This document shows, one piece after another, positions 34,971 through 43,952 of a stretch of DNA of 64,000 nt. The stretch lies in contig NZ_CP133188.1 in assembly GCF_030913635.1 (NCBI RefSeq), positions 186,001 to 250,000 on the forward strand. Direction: 5' to 3'. Source of the stretch: Sedimentibacter sp. MB35-C1 (GTDB taxonomy: Bacteria; Bacillota; Clostridia; Tissierellales; Sedimentibacteraceae). Each line of letters starts with the position of its first letter. Positions within the stretch are counted from its first letter, which is position 1. Position numbers and translations under genes: made by a program. Under the pieces are notes generated by a model. The model ran no database searches and was not told the origin of the DNA. It saw only the letters and a list, made by a program, of their open reading frames with translations.

Positions 34971-35399
34971 TTAATTACTTTTTAGTGCTAAAATTGATGT
35001 CTGAGAATCATATGAAACAGATAGAATAGCTCCAACAGCAAGTTTATCTGGAAATTCACGAAAAAGCTGAGTTAACCCATCTATTCTTCCACGAGTGCTA
35101 CGATGACTCCTAATTGACTTTGAACTTATAAATTTCACACCATCTATTTCAATAGTTACTTCAGTAGCGGTTGGCATTAACATTCCAACTAATGATTTAG
35201 CTCCCAATGTCAGTATTCCATACCTATTTTCAGTTTCATTAATCTGATGCTCAGTATATTGTATTTGATTATTATCATCGCTTGCTACTTTGACTACTTT
35301 TGCATCACAATTTTGAACTTCAACCTTATTAGTAGCTACATCAACAGCTAAAGTAAGTAATACATTCAAGTTTAGAGAGATAGTTTTTATTTCATCCAT
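34971..35399 (-). CDS. Unknown protein, phage- or plasmid-like
   Basis: The protein has 142 residues from ATG 35397-35399, preceded by GGGGG; a longer frame would overlap the upstream gene. It is beta-rich and soluble with no signal or membrane helix (IKTISLNLNVLLTLAVDVA, then LTLGAKSLVGMLMPTATEV, IEIDGVKFISSK). I do not recognise the family. It follows the 82-residue gene by 13 bp behind a strong promoter, and sits beside the portal fragment, so it could be a prophage accessory gene kept after decay. Confidence 0.55.
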   Translation of the reverse strand: MDEIKTISLNLNVLLTLAVDVATNKVEVQNCDAKVVKVASDDNNQIQYTEHQINETENRYGILTLGAKSLVGMLMPTATEVTIEIDGVKFISSKSIRSHRSTRGRIDGLTQLFREFPDKLAVGAILSVSYDSQTSILALKSN

Positions 35400-35412
35400 A
35401 ATATTACCCCCA

Positions 35413-35661
35413 TTAACGGAAATCAGAAAGTGTGATTTTATAATCACCATCTTTTGCAACCACTTTTTTAGATACTAGAGTTTTAACTTGATCAGATGTC
35501 AACACAATAGACCCTGCAGGATAATCAAGTCTCACATAATAATCATATCCTTCCTTATCTAACTGGTCAATGCGATTCTTTGTCAAACCCCAGAATGGTT
35601 TACTTAAGTTGGACACCTTACGATAAACATTTGCCTGTGTAACATTTTTCCCTAATGACAT
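35413..35661 (-). CDS. Unknown 82-residue protein
   Basis: A small soluble basic protein (VYRKVSNLSKPFWGLTKNRI, YYVRLDYPAGSIVLTSDQVK). The ATG follows AAAGGAAG by the right distance, and the promoter upstream is near consensus, so it is likely expressed. No family recognised. It probably forms an operon with the next gene. Confidence 0.55.
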   Translation of the reverse strand: MSLGKNVTQANVYRKVSNLSKPFWGLTKNRIDQLDKEGYDYYVRLDYPAGSIVLTSDQVKTLVSKKVVAKDGDYKITLSDFR

Positions 35662-35696
35662 ACTCTCAACTTCCTTTCTTTATTTAAGTTAAATTA

Positions 35697-35748
35697 AGTA
35701 TATCATATTTTTGTAATTTTGTCAATATATTTACATACTATTATGTAA
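35697..35748 (-). promoter_or_regulatory. Strong promoter with upstream inverted repeat
   Basis: -35 TTGACA (35720-35725), 17 bp, -10 TATACT (35697-35702). Directly upstream, TTACATA-N4-TATGTAA (35731-35748) is a perfect inverted repeat that could bind a regulator. Confidence 0.7.
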
Positions 35749-35776
35749 GAATTGAATTAAGATGATTCCTCGCTCA

Positions 35777-35990
35777 TCATATATAACTCTCAGCACTTTT
35801 TATGCCGTCAAACAATTCAAATTCGTGCATACATTCTGCAAGCTCAAGCAATTCACCATTAGTGCGGGTGCTAACATAACTCACAAGCTTATCAAATCTC
35901 CATGTTTCTTTTCCCATTCCTTTATAATACTTTGCAAAATTATTAAGATTATCAATTTCTTTAGTAAGAGATTTAATGCATAAAGAAATA
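35777..35990 (-). pseudogene. ICE-type accessory gene fragment
   Basis: About 70 codons (IKSLTKEIDNLNNFAKYYKG, then ELLELAECMHEFELFDGIKS) look like a helical domain common in conjugative-element accessory or antirestriction-type proteins, but I cannot name it. The upstream end is replaced by IS66 sequence and the downstream end is out of frame. Confidence 0.45.
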
Positions 35991-35999
35991 TTGGCAGAA

Positions 36000-36805
36000 A
36001 ATGAACTGGTAATGGTAGATGAAACCCGGATACAGTGTAATAAGGAAAAAGGAAGGTCACCAAGCACGGATTCATTCATGTGGGTTTGCATTCCGGAGAG
36101 AATGAAGAGAAAAGAGGGGTAGTGTTCAAGTATAGCCCAAGCCGCAGTTCAGAAGTAGCGAAGGGTATGCTTGAAAATTACAAGGGAATATTTGTAACAG
36201 ATGGTTACAGTGACTATAATGCTGTGCCGGAAGCGTTGCATGCCGAGTGTTGGGCACATTTTCGAAGAAAACTGTTGGACTCCATTGCTCTGGATAGCAA
36301 TAAAAAACCAATAAAAGGAACGGCGGCAGAAGAAGGACTTAAGTATGTAGGGCGCTTGTCCGAAATAGAAGAAGAAATATCAAATATGCCTGATAATGAA
36401 AAGCTTGAGAATAGGAATAAATTTCCAAGACCGATTTATGAGGAAATTTTAGCATGGCATGAAAAAACGTCTCAAAAGATAATAACCAAAAAAAAACTCA
36501 AAGAAGCATTAACGTACATAAAAAATCAACATGTGGAGCTTGGTCAGTTCTTGAATGACGGAAGAATCCCTCTGACTACAAATTTAGTAGAAAGATCAAT
36601 CAGACCATTTGCAGTCCACAGGAGAGCGTGGCTGTTTGCCGATACCCCTGCTGGAGCTGTGTGCAATGCGGTGATGTATTCATTGGTTGAATCTGCCGGC
36701 ATCAACAATTTAAATATATTTAAGTACATCGAATATCTGTTGGCAGAGCTTCCGCACTTGGAAAATCCAACCGACGAAGAGCAGCTGAAACAATATCTAC
36801 CTTGA
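36000..36805 (+). pseudogene. IS66-family transposase, frameshifted 3' half
   Basis: The first part reads ELVMVDETRIQCNKEKGRSP (the first catalytic Asp region), then the frame shifts near 36083, and the rest continues: GYSDYNAVPEALHAECWAHF, and NLVERSIRPFAVHRRAWLFA with the final catalytic Glu. The N-terminal zinc-finger and leucine-zipper parts are missing. The first frame ends at TAG 36120-36122. Dead copy, probably inserted into the ICE fragment. Confidence 0.85.
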
Positions 36806-36901
36806 TCAGGATCTCTTCCTGACTATGTGAAGGTATCTGCTTCGGAAGTGCTAAAGGTAAACAAAGATTTATTGGCAAACAAATAACCGTATTGCTCCTG
36901 C

Positions 36902-37009
36902 TTACATTATATCAAATTCCAGCAGCTTAGTTAATACGGTCTTTTGTTCAGCGGTTACGGATATTGGAGCAGTAACTTCTTTATATGCTTTGTTAATACA
37001 ACTATAAAA
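36902..37009 (-). pseudogene. Short C-terminal gene remnant
   Basis: The minus strand reads NKAYKEVTAPISVTAEQKTV and a few more residues before TAA. Composition is protein-like but there is no start and no recognised family. It lies between the IS66 copy and the kinase terminator. Confidence 0.3.
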
Positions 37010-37016
37010 TAATAAA

Positions 37017-37041
37017 GGGACAAAACCTATAGTCTTGTCCC
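37017..37041 (-). terminator. Terminator of the sensor kinase gene
   Basis: GGGACAA / TTGTCCC arms with an 11-base loop; T-rich tail on the minus strand. Confidence 0.6.
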
Positions 37042-37103
37042 TCCCATTTCATTTCACTCTTTTCACTATATCATTAACTAAATAAAAATTATGTTTAATA
37101 ATA

Positions 37104-38837
37104 TTACTTAAATTTAAACCAAAATGTAACACCATCTTCTTCATTTCTTACACCATATTTAAACTTGTGTAATTCTAAAATTGTGCGTACAATTGAAAGA
37201 CCAAGACCTGACCCTTTTGTATTGCTGCGGTCTAAGTTGCCTTTTTTATAAGGAAGCCAAATGTCTCCAATAATATCTTCTTGTATATGGCTACTGCTAT
37301 TGTATATTTCAAATTTATCATCTTTTATTAATATACGAATCGCTCCACCATCATTCATGTTATCAAGAGCATTAACAAAAAAGTTATCTATAACTCTCTC
37401 TATTAATGCTTTGTCTGCCTTTATAACTGCTTCACCTGTGATATAAGTTGTTATAGATTTTTCATCACATATATTCTTGTATCGATTAATAATTCCGCAA
37501 CTAATCTCATGTAAAAACACATCTTCAAACTTAATTTTAAAAGAATCTGAATCTAATTTAGACATTTCCAGCATATTTTTTATAATTTTATCCATTCGAT
37601 AGATATTAGACTGAATATGGCTGGCATAATGCTCTCTTTTTTCAGTATGAATATTTTCTTGTAAATTCTGTGCATAACCTGAAACAATGCTCAATGGAGT
37701 CTTTAAATCATGAGCAAGAGCATAAGTCATTTCTTTACGCTGACTGTCAAGTTTCTCTCGCTTCAAGTATGTTTTATAAGATTGCATCGAAAGGATATAT
37801 GCTGCAATTATAAATATTAATAAGCACGAAATCCAAACATATGCTAATGTAGAAGAAATGCGCTCCCATATGTTAATGTCAATACCTACAACTGTATAAA
37901 ATTCACTGTACAAACTATTATCATCCAATACCCTAATTGTGTTTTCATAAGGCACTACCAAGTAATAGCGATAGGTTAACATATTTACTCTTTCAATTGG
38001 TTTAAGAGAAACAGGTAACCAATTTTGCACATTTTGTAAATACTGTTGTAAATAATTAGTTAAATTTGATTCATCTGTAACCATTTTGCGAAGTTCATCT
38101 TGGTTTTTACCTTTTAAATTTTCATAATACTCTGGAACGATGGTGCCAATTTCATAATATGGCAAGTTCTTGGCATTATCAAAATCTTTTCTGTAAAAAT
38201 TACCTTTAGTAACTGTTCCTCTTCCTGAATCTACATTTCCTTCTTCATCAAAACCACTAGCATACGTAGGTGAAACAGATATACTATGGGGAATAATAAT
38301 TTCATCATCCACCCAAAAGCTATCAATATGTATGGAATATCCATAAACATCACCAATTTTTTCTGCTTTAGGTTTATCATATAAATAACTTTCAAGTTCT
38401 TTTATTTCTTCTTCACTTAACCAATCATTTAGTTTTAGTAATCCTACACTTTCAGGCGAATGATGTCCATCTCTAGATTCTGAATAAATACATTTCCAGT
38501 AATCATTCGTATTATATGTACTATAAACGAGCTTATAATCACTAGTAAATATTGCAGCTTCAGCACCATTTAGCAAATATACAGGTGATATCTTTACAAA
38601 TTCCTTTTTTACCTTGGCTAAATCAATAATTTGTTTATCATTATCAATATTATCATTTAAAATTTCCTCTGCTCTATCACTGATTTGAGGAGTTCGATTT
38701 TTTAACTCTTTCCCTGCAGCTTCCTTTTCCAATGATACAAGATATGCTGTAAAACCAATCATCAACACTATGTAAGTAGCCAAGAATGCAATAAAAATAC
38801 GCAAATAGATAAAGTTTTTTGTTTTATTCTTATTCAT
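37104..38837 (-). CDS. Membrane sensor histidine kinase, orphaned
   Basis: The 577-residue kinase has an N-terminal helix (IFIAFLATYIVLMIGFTAYL), a large outside sensor region (about 40-330) with Trp/Tyr-rich sequence, a second helix (YVWISCLLIFIIAAYILSM), then HisKA with ALAHDLKTPLSIVSGYAQN and HATPase with KGSGLGLSIVRTI. It resembles VanS-type kinases. Its ATG overlaps the end of a response regulator gene that has lost its receiver domain, so the partner is gone. The kinase frame is intact. Confidence 0.88.
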   Translation of the reverse strand: MNKNKTKNFIYLRIFIAFLATYIVLMIGFTAYLVSLEKEAAGKELKNRTPQISDRAEEILNDNIDNDKQIIDLAKVKKEFVKISPVYLLNGAEAAIFTSDYKLVYSTYNTNDYWKCIYSESRDGHHSPESVGLLKLNDWLSEEEIKELESYLYDKPKAEKIGDVYGYSIHIDSFWVDDEIIIPHSISVSPTYASGFDEEGNVDSGRGTVTKGNFYRKDFDNAKNLPYYEIGTIVPEYYENLKGKNQDELRKMVTDESNLTNYLQQYLQNVQNWLPVSLKPIERVNMLTYRYYLVVPYENTIRVLDDNSLYSEFYTVVGIDINIWERISSTLAYVWISCLLIFIIAAYILSMQSYKTYLKREKLDSQRKEMTYALAHDLKTPLSIVSGYAQNLQENIHTEKREHYASHIQSNIYRMDKIIKNMLEMSKLDSDSFKIKFEDVFLHEISCGIINRYKNICDEKSITTYITGEAVIKADKALIERVIDNFFVNALDNMNDGGAIRILIKDDKFEIYNSSSHIQEDIIGDIWLPYKKGNLDRSNTKGSGLGLSIVRTILELHKFKYGVRNEEDGVTFWFKFK

Positions 38838-39084
38838 TGCCTACCTCCAGCTTGTAACCTTTTTTAAATACAGTTTTAATTTGAGCAGAAGCACTGCCTA
38901 AAGCTTTACGCAATTTTTTCACATGGTTATCTACCACTCTGTCATTACCATCAAAATCATATCCCCAAATTCTAATAATAAGTCTGTTACGGTTCACCAC
39001 CTTACCATTACTTTCAATAAGGATTTTTAAAATTGTGAATTCTATAGGAGCAAGAACAACTTCATCATCATTTACACGAACAGT
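38830..39084 (-). pseudogene. OmpR-type response regulator, C-terminal remnant
   Basis: About 84 codons encode the DNA-binding winged helix of an OmpR/PhoB regulator (LAPIEFTILKILIESNGKVV, RVVDNHVKKLRKALG, KTVFKKGYKLEV). An in-frame TAA at 39085-39087 closes the frame and no receiver domain is found upstream. It overlaps the kinase start by 8 bases, showing the original operon order. Confidence 0.8.
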
Positions 39085-39240
39085 TTAAATACCATATTCC
39101 ACCTCCATGTACATAATATCATATAAATGTATCTTTTTTGTATCCAAATAAAATCTTTTGCAATTTAATTTTTTTCAGAAAAATCTATATTCACCATGTA
39201 CAATAAATTGAAAATAAAATTTTTTCCATATATAAAAAAT

Positions 39241-39261
39241 AAGACCGATCAAACCAGTCTT
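39241..39261 (-). terminator. Small hairpin terminator
   Basis: AAGACTG / CGGTCTT on the minus strand with a 7-base loop, followed by ATTTTTT. Confidence 0.45.
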
Positions 39262-39394
39262 GTTTTTACGTATTCATATTAAGTTGTTTCATATATAAGT
39301 CATGAATTGTAAGTTAATTTATATGTTTAGAAATATTATTTGCCATAGAATTTATTTTTGGATTTGGGGTCGCTGAATTTGTTTATAAAAAGTA

Positions 39395-39548
39395 CAGGCT
39401 CTACATGGCTCGAGTATACAATAATGATGTCAAGTGTATATGTTATACCCTTGGTGAAAAATAACATATGATGTTCCATTATTTTTATTCCAATTTTTTA
39501 CTGTATCTAAACCGATTTTTTCAATTACTTATACCTGTTGAATAATTG
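39395..39548. repeat. Dispersed recombinase-tail repeat, copy 2
   Basis: Aligns with 25.1-25.26 kb: plus-strand recombinase tail (AAAGTAC...ATGATGTCAA) and the CTGTATCT-N-AACCGATTTTTTCAATT block. Both coding readings are now broken. Confidence 0.6.
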
Positions 39549-39621
39549 AATTATCTCTGACTTAGGTTTGCCTTGTACGAATTTTATTTTCTTTGTAACT
39601 AACTTTACTGAAGTGTATTTA

Positions 39622-40149
39622 TTAAAGTCTATCAATGAGTAAAAGTTTCATAGCTAAATTGATTTCTTTCATATCTGGCTCAGCCTTATCCCACTCAGTT
39701 CCAAATAGTTTATAGTAAGATAATAATAGCTCTAATTGTAACCACTTATTATCTGCTATAGCAGTAAGCAGACCAGCTATTCTATTTACCATAAATTTAT
39801 TCAGTGTTTTCATATCAACTTCCGAAAGTTGATTGTTAGCATGCATATCTTCTACAGGCCCATTTCTGAAAACAAAATGAGTAATTGCTTTAGATATGGA
39901 ATCAATATTTTCCCGCTTTAATAAACGTTCTTTAGAATTTGAGTTTGCTTCTTTAAGCAAATCACTATTTTGATTCATGAACTCTTGGTATACCTTATTT
40001 TTTATATTTATATCAAATTTTTTTCTCTTATAGGTCACTTTACCTATTGTAACACCAAATATATCAGCAATCTGTCGGTCAGTTAACTCCTCATCATAAT
40101 ATAAATATTTTAGCTCTTCCTGTGTAATCTCATCCCACGATATATCCAT
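39622..40149 (-). CDS. Unknown protein with N-terminal helix-turn-helix
   Basis: The protein has 175 residues from ATG 40147-40149, five bases after AAGGAG. The start (LYYDEELTDRQIADIFGVTI, then GKVTYKRKKF) looks like a sigma-factor or resolvase-type helix-turn-helix. The middle and end are helical and acidic with no motif I know. It lies between a recombinase scar and the RAYT block, so it is probably element-borne, perhaps a phage regulator. Confidence 0.55.
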   Translation of the reverse strand: MDISWDEITQEELKYLYYDEELTDRQIADIFGVTIGKVTYKRKKFDINIKNKVYQEFMNQNSDLLKEANSNSKERLLKRENIDSISKAITHFVFRNGPVEDMHANNQLSEVDMKTLNKFMVNRIAGLLTAIADNKWLQLELLLSYYKLFGTEWDKAEPDMKEINLAMKLLLIDRL

Positions 40150-40207
40150 AATTGCTCCTTTCACATTGCATAACATTATTTTTGCCGTATTACTTCTTCA
40201 ATCATAC

Positions 40208-40262
40208 ATATCAACGTCGGACTGCCACCGGGACGTGCCACCGTGCCACCGGGACGTTTCTT
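40208..40262. repeat. REP-like repeat cluster downstream of the RAYT gene
   Basis: GCCACCGGGACGT, a shorter GCCACCGT unit and GCCACCGGGACGTTTC occur within 55 bp. The block is GC-rich in an AT-rich setting. Confidence 0.65.
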
Positions 40263-40293
40263 TTGCCATGCCATGCTATAGATATTATTACTA

Positions 40294-41037
40294 TCATTTA
40301 ATAGTATCCAAAATTCCTCTTCCAATATTGAGTACTCTTGCCAATTGTCTATTACTGGCTCCTGTATCTTCTTTTATCTTTTTAATTATTGTATCTCTAG
40401 TTTTCTTATCAAGTGCTTGCAAGCAAGAAATATTCTGATAAGTTAATATGAATTTTTTCAGTTCTTCATCGGTCCACCTTTTTTTCTCGTCATAATCCAA
40501 ACATACATCTTCATTTGTTTCATTATGATAATTAATGAATTCCTCGATACTTTTAAAATAACTCAATGCAAACTCTGAATCTACTATAAATTCATTATCA
40601 TTAATGTATTCATTATAACTACTCCATTTATAATCATTAATATCTTTTATAATACCTGCTTTAAGGGGATTTTGATGTATATATCTAATTACAGTCAAAA
40701 AGTATTGGCCATTGTCTACTACTTCGCTTAAAAATCTATTCTGAAAAAGATGTCCGGTTCTTCCATACATATTATTATGATACTGTGCATAACTAACAGC
40801 TATTCTTCTTACAGTATCTCCTATATCTTCAGTATCTCGTTTAATTAAAATATGAACATGATTTGTCATCAAACAATATGCATATACAAAAAATTTCACC
40901 TTTTCTTTTGCTTTAATCATACTTTCAATAAATTTCTCATAATCACCAGGCTTTAAAAAAATATTTCTTTTATCTATCCCTCTTAGCATTACATGATATA
41001 TTCCTGATTCGCTTTTAAGTCTTGCGCTTCGCGGCAT
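40294..41037 (-). CDS. RAYT: REP-associated Y1 transposase
   Basis: The 247-residue single-strand transposase is of the IS200/IS605-like Y1 group: PRSARLKSESGIYHVMLRG at the start, the metal-binding HxH in LMTNHVHILI, HLFQNRFLSE, and the catalytic Tyr region IRYIHQNPLKAGI. A C-terminal helix-turn-helix (TGASNRQLARVLNIGRG) is typical of the longer Firmicute versions. REP-like motifs lie on both sides of the gene and also at 25.3-25.5 kb. RAYTs process and spread REP hairpins. AGGAGG precedes the ATG. Confidence 0.9.
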   Translation of the reverse strand: MPRSARLKSESGIYHVMLRGIDKRNIFLKPGDYEKFIESMIKAKEKVKFFVYAYCLMTNHVHILIKRDTEDIGDTVRRIAVSYAQYHNNMYGRTGHLFQNRFLSEVVDNGQYFLTVIRYIHQNPLKAGIIKDINDYKWSSYNEYINDNEFIVDSEFALSYFKSIEEFINYHNETNEDVCLDYDEKKRWTDEELKKFILTYQNISCLQALDKKTRDTIIKKIKEDTGASNRQLARVLNIGRGILDTIK

Positions 41038-41137
41038 ATATACACCTCCTTTAAAACTGATAATTAAAAAGCAAAATATTTATATTATTTTAATCCAATT
41101 TTATCCATAATTCAACAAATAATTTTATACACTTTAT

Positions 41138-41683
41138 TTAACGACTTCTATTTAATGGCAAACAAAACGTCCCCTTGCCACTCTTTCCAGAGTAAAGCTC
41201 CTTTGCCATATGAAAGATGACATATCCATCTAAATCCACACCATGAATACGGATAGCTTCAAAATGAATGAGTTGGCTGTCTATACAATTTTTTGCCTTA
41301 CTCCAGACAAACGCATCTGCAGAGAGTAAAAAAATAGCGGCTGCATATCCGTAGCTTTCTTCTAGCTTCGGAAACAGACCGCTTTTACAGATACTTTGAA
41401 ATCTCTTTTTATGCTCTGCATTTCTAAAAAGCATTTGGTTTACCTCACTTTCTCCGAGATTGCTCGTAACCTCTATAATTCTTTGCACTCGAAGAGCGAA
41501 TGCCTGTAACTCTATCTCTTTGAGGAATAGTCCCAGCAATTCTTCATACCGATTTGGGGATTGATTCGCATATCTTTGCTGGCTTCGGAATGTTCCGCAA
41601 GCACGAGGAGTAAAACCGGGAATAAGTTGCATTTCTATTTCTATAGCAGCGAGAGGTGTATCTCTCATAAATCTTGTAATCAC
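41138..41683 (-). CDS. ICE-type accessory protein, apparently fused and truncated
   Basis: The frame has 181 residues with two parts. The first (TRFMRDTPLAAIEIEMQLIP, then EIELQAFALRVQRII) resembles small accessory proteins of clostridial conjugative elements. The second (MLFRNAEHKKRFQSICKSG) resembles DUF6075-type proteins, usually separate. The last residues are encoded by REP-like sequence (41164-41180), so the true end was lost when the RAYT block arrived. Start is GTG. Function unknown; treat as a damaged gene. Confidence 0.45.
   Translation of the reverse strand: MITRFMRDTPLAAIEIEMQLIPGFTPRACGTFRSQQRYANQSPNRYEELLGLFLKEIELQAFALRVQRIIEVTSNLGESEVNQMLFRNAEHKKRFQSICKSGLFPKLEESYGYAAAIFLLSADAFVWSKAKNCIDSQLIHFEAIRIHGVDLDGYVIFHMAKELYSGKSGKGTFCLPLNRSR
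41164..41180. repeat. REP-like motif upstream of the RAYT gene
   Basis: AAAACGTCCCCTTGCCA matches the GGGACGTTT core and GGCA flank of the other REP-like units, in inverse orientation to those at 40.2 kb. Confidence 0.55.
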
Positions 41684-41724
41684 TTCATTCAGTCCTTTCT
41701 TTTTCTACAAATCAGACAGCAAAA

Positions 41725-41764
41725 AAGAGGCTATGTTTTTCAGTAACGAAGAACATAACCTCTT
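41725..41764 (-). terminator. Terminator of the GHKL ATPase gene
   Basis: 13-bp arms AAGAGGTTATGTT / AACATAGCCTCTT (one G-U pair) with a 14-base loop and TTTT after, on the minus strand. Confidence 0.7.
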
Positions 41765-41803
41765 AACTTTTGCTCAATGGCAGATTTATTTAATTTTAAT
41801 CAA

Positions 41804-43771
41804 CTATTCATCGTATTTTTCTTGTTGTAATGCACACTCATTTGGATTGTTTAAATATAATATTAAATCCTCTAATAAAATCATGTCTGCCACAATTTCA
41901 TTGTTAGATATATCTAGCAATCTATGTGTAACACCATGATATTGACGTAATTGTATATTGTCTTCCGATAGTAAAGACTCTATATAAAAACTCTTTTTAT
42001 ATAACTGCCCGGCATTCCAAGCGATAATTAATCCTATATCATTTGAATTTTTCAATCCACTTTCCAAGTCTTCAATCAGCCCATCTAACGAATATTTATA
42101 TTCCAATACCTTCGGATAAGAAGAAAAACCATGTGGAGATTTATCAAGAATATCCACAACATTTTCTTCTGATACTCCTAATGGATTAGTTATTTTGTTA
42201 TATATATGATTTTCTGTAGGTTCTTCTATCACAATCTTATATAACCCATCATAAGTAAATCTTTCATTAGTGGACATTATCCTAATCCCCCTAATTACTC
42301 CACCTGCTATTAGCTGATTAAATAATGCAATTACATCCTGTTCTCTTGTTGGAATTGAAGTAATTGAAATCTGCTTAAGTGGTATAAAAAAGTTTTCATT
42401 TATTAATTCTAGAGGGCATTCTTTTTCATGCTCAAGCATTATAGTTTTCCACTCGTCTAATTTCTGTTCTCTCATTAAATCTGGAGCCGTACCAGTATTT
42501 TTTCTAAAGCATTTTTTCATCTTTAAGAGCGGCCCATCCAAAATTTTTCTAGCAACTTCTTTGGCTAAATCAGTAATTTCTTTTTGAAAACCCTTTCTTC
42601 CTAAATCTGCACTACAATTTTCAAAATGAACAACTATATGTGCTTGATTTTGTCTACCAATGTTACGTGTTAGTGGTATTTGAATTAATTCACCCTGAGG
42701 CATATTATTAGCAGCAAGCTGGATGCCACCATATAGAGCATTAACACCGGATCTAAGCTTAAGAACAGAATTAATTTTATTCCAAATCTGAACAGAATAT
42801 ACGTAGCAGAAATATACTGTCGGTTTATATTTATTAATTAATATTTTTTGATTATCATCAAGAGATATTTCTTCTAAAATTCTATTATAATTCCACATAT
42901 CATATATTGAATCTAAGTTGCAATATTTAGAAGGTATTCTATACTCTGCTCCATATTCTTTATACAGTTTATCAAATTTAACTTTTATATCTGTATATTT
43001 CAATGATTTTTTTACGAACTCATCAATGGATAAATACCTTATTCCTTCCATTTCTGATAAAGTTTCTTTTCCTTGTTTCGATATCACTTTTACGCTGGTA
43101 TGTATTTTAGGATTTTCAATTATAGCACCTAATCCTGTCTTCACTCTTAAAAGCTTCAACCAATTATCTGCATCATCTACCTTTATCCACGATAAATCTT
43201 TTGGATAAGTATTAGTATCATATTTTACACATACCGATACGCCTTGATCTATTGTTTTATAAAAATCATCTTTGGTATCTTTGGTATCTGGAACTACTCT
43301 TGGATTGCCCGCAGGATTTTCATCATCTAACCAATTACGCGCATTACTCATTACCCCACGTGCATTAAAATCATTATTTTTAGTTGATATTTGAATATAA
43401 TTAAATCCATATGCCAAATACGTTGAACCAACACCTTTATGACCTCTTGTTTGACCACTTTTAAATGAAAAATTCGGCGCCAAAAACTTTACATACTGTT
43501 CCTCTGAAAAACCCATTCCATTATCAGTTACTGCCACATAATTATCCATAATATTAATTAAAATATTAATTTTAGGAATATAATTTTTCTCTGCACACTT
43601 TTGTCTTTCCTCAACAGAATCAAGTGCATTCTGTATTAATTCGCAAAAAGTATCAAACCAGCCAACATAAGAACTCAAAATATTTTTAATCTCTCTCTTC
43701 AAAGACTTGATTACAACTTCTTCAGTTCCTGTGTATTTTATACTTAATGGATCAAAATTTTGATTATACAT
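41804..43771 (-). CDS. Stand-alone GHKL (Hsp90/MORC-like) ATPase with possible nuclease-like C-terminus
   Basis: The 655-residue protein has a clear GHKL ATP site: ELIQNALDSVE (Glu44, Asn48), VTDNGMGF (Asp83), GHKGVGSTYLAYG (110-122). A second domain (to about 400) has the transducer-like LTRNIGRQNQAHIVVHFEN. The last 100 residues (VLEYKYSLDGLIEDL, then IGLIIAWNAGQL and GVTHRLLD) show an E-x-K pattern between strands as in PD-(D/E)XK nuclease folds; this is inference. Such ATPases occur in phage-defence settings. It has a good AGGAGG site, its own terminator and no partner gene, inside a mobile-element region. Confidence 0.8.
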   Translation of the reverse strand: MYNQNFDPLSIKYTGTEEVVIKSLKREIKNILSSYVGWFDTFCELIQNALDSVEERQKCAEKNYIPKINILINIMDNYVAVTDNGMGFSEEQYVKFLAPNFSFKSGQTRGHKGVGSTYLAYGFNYIQISTKNNDFNARGVMSNARNWLDDENPAGNPRVVPDTKDTKDDFYKTIDQGVSVCVKYDTNTYPKDLSWIKVDDADNWLKLLRVKTGLGAIIENPKIHTSVKVISKQGKETLSEMEGIRYLSIDEFVKKSLKYTDIKVKFDKLYKEYGAEYRIPSKYCNLDSIYDMWNYNRILEEISLDDNQKILINKYKPTVYFCYVYSVQIWNKINSVLKLRSGVNALYGGIQLAANNMPQGELIQIPLTRNIGRQNQAHIVVHFENCSADLGRKGFQKEITDLAKEVARKILDGPLLKMKKCFRKNTGTAPDLMREQKLDEWKTIMLEHEKECPLELINENFFIPLKQISITSIPTREQDVIALFNQLIAGGVIRGIRIMSTNERFTYDGLYKIVIEEPTENHIYNKITNPLGVSEENVVDILDKSPHGFSSYPKVLEYKYSLDGLIEDLESGLKNSNDIGLIIAWNAGQLYKKSFYIESLLSEDNIQLRQYHGVTHRLLDISNNEIVADMILLEDLILYLNNPNECALQQEKYDE

Positions 43772-43872
43772 TTTATTCCTCCATTTTTGTTTATTGTATT
43801 ATATATAATATATTACAGTTTATTAAAAGTATCAATCTTTATGATGTCATCTATATTTTCCCCTAAAATTCA

Positions 43873-43910
43873 GGGCAAAAATCGGGCATTTTTTAGCCTG
43901 ATTTTTGCCC
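43873..43910. terminator. Strong hairpin between rlmD and the GHKL gene
   Basis: GGGCAAAAATC / GATTTTTGCCC with inner GGC/GCC; GTTTTT follows on the plus strand, and a weaker T-rich run on the minus strand, where it may end rlmD transcripts. Confidence 0.5.
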
Positions 43911-43952
43911 GTTTTTCACTCCAAAACCACAACATCTTGTGGTTTCGACGCC

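Noticed and set aside
41733-41939. Plus-strand frame beginning MFFSNEEHNLLTF
   Set aside because: Its first 30 bases are the terminator hairpin of the GHKL gene and the rest is antisense to that gene.
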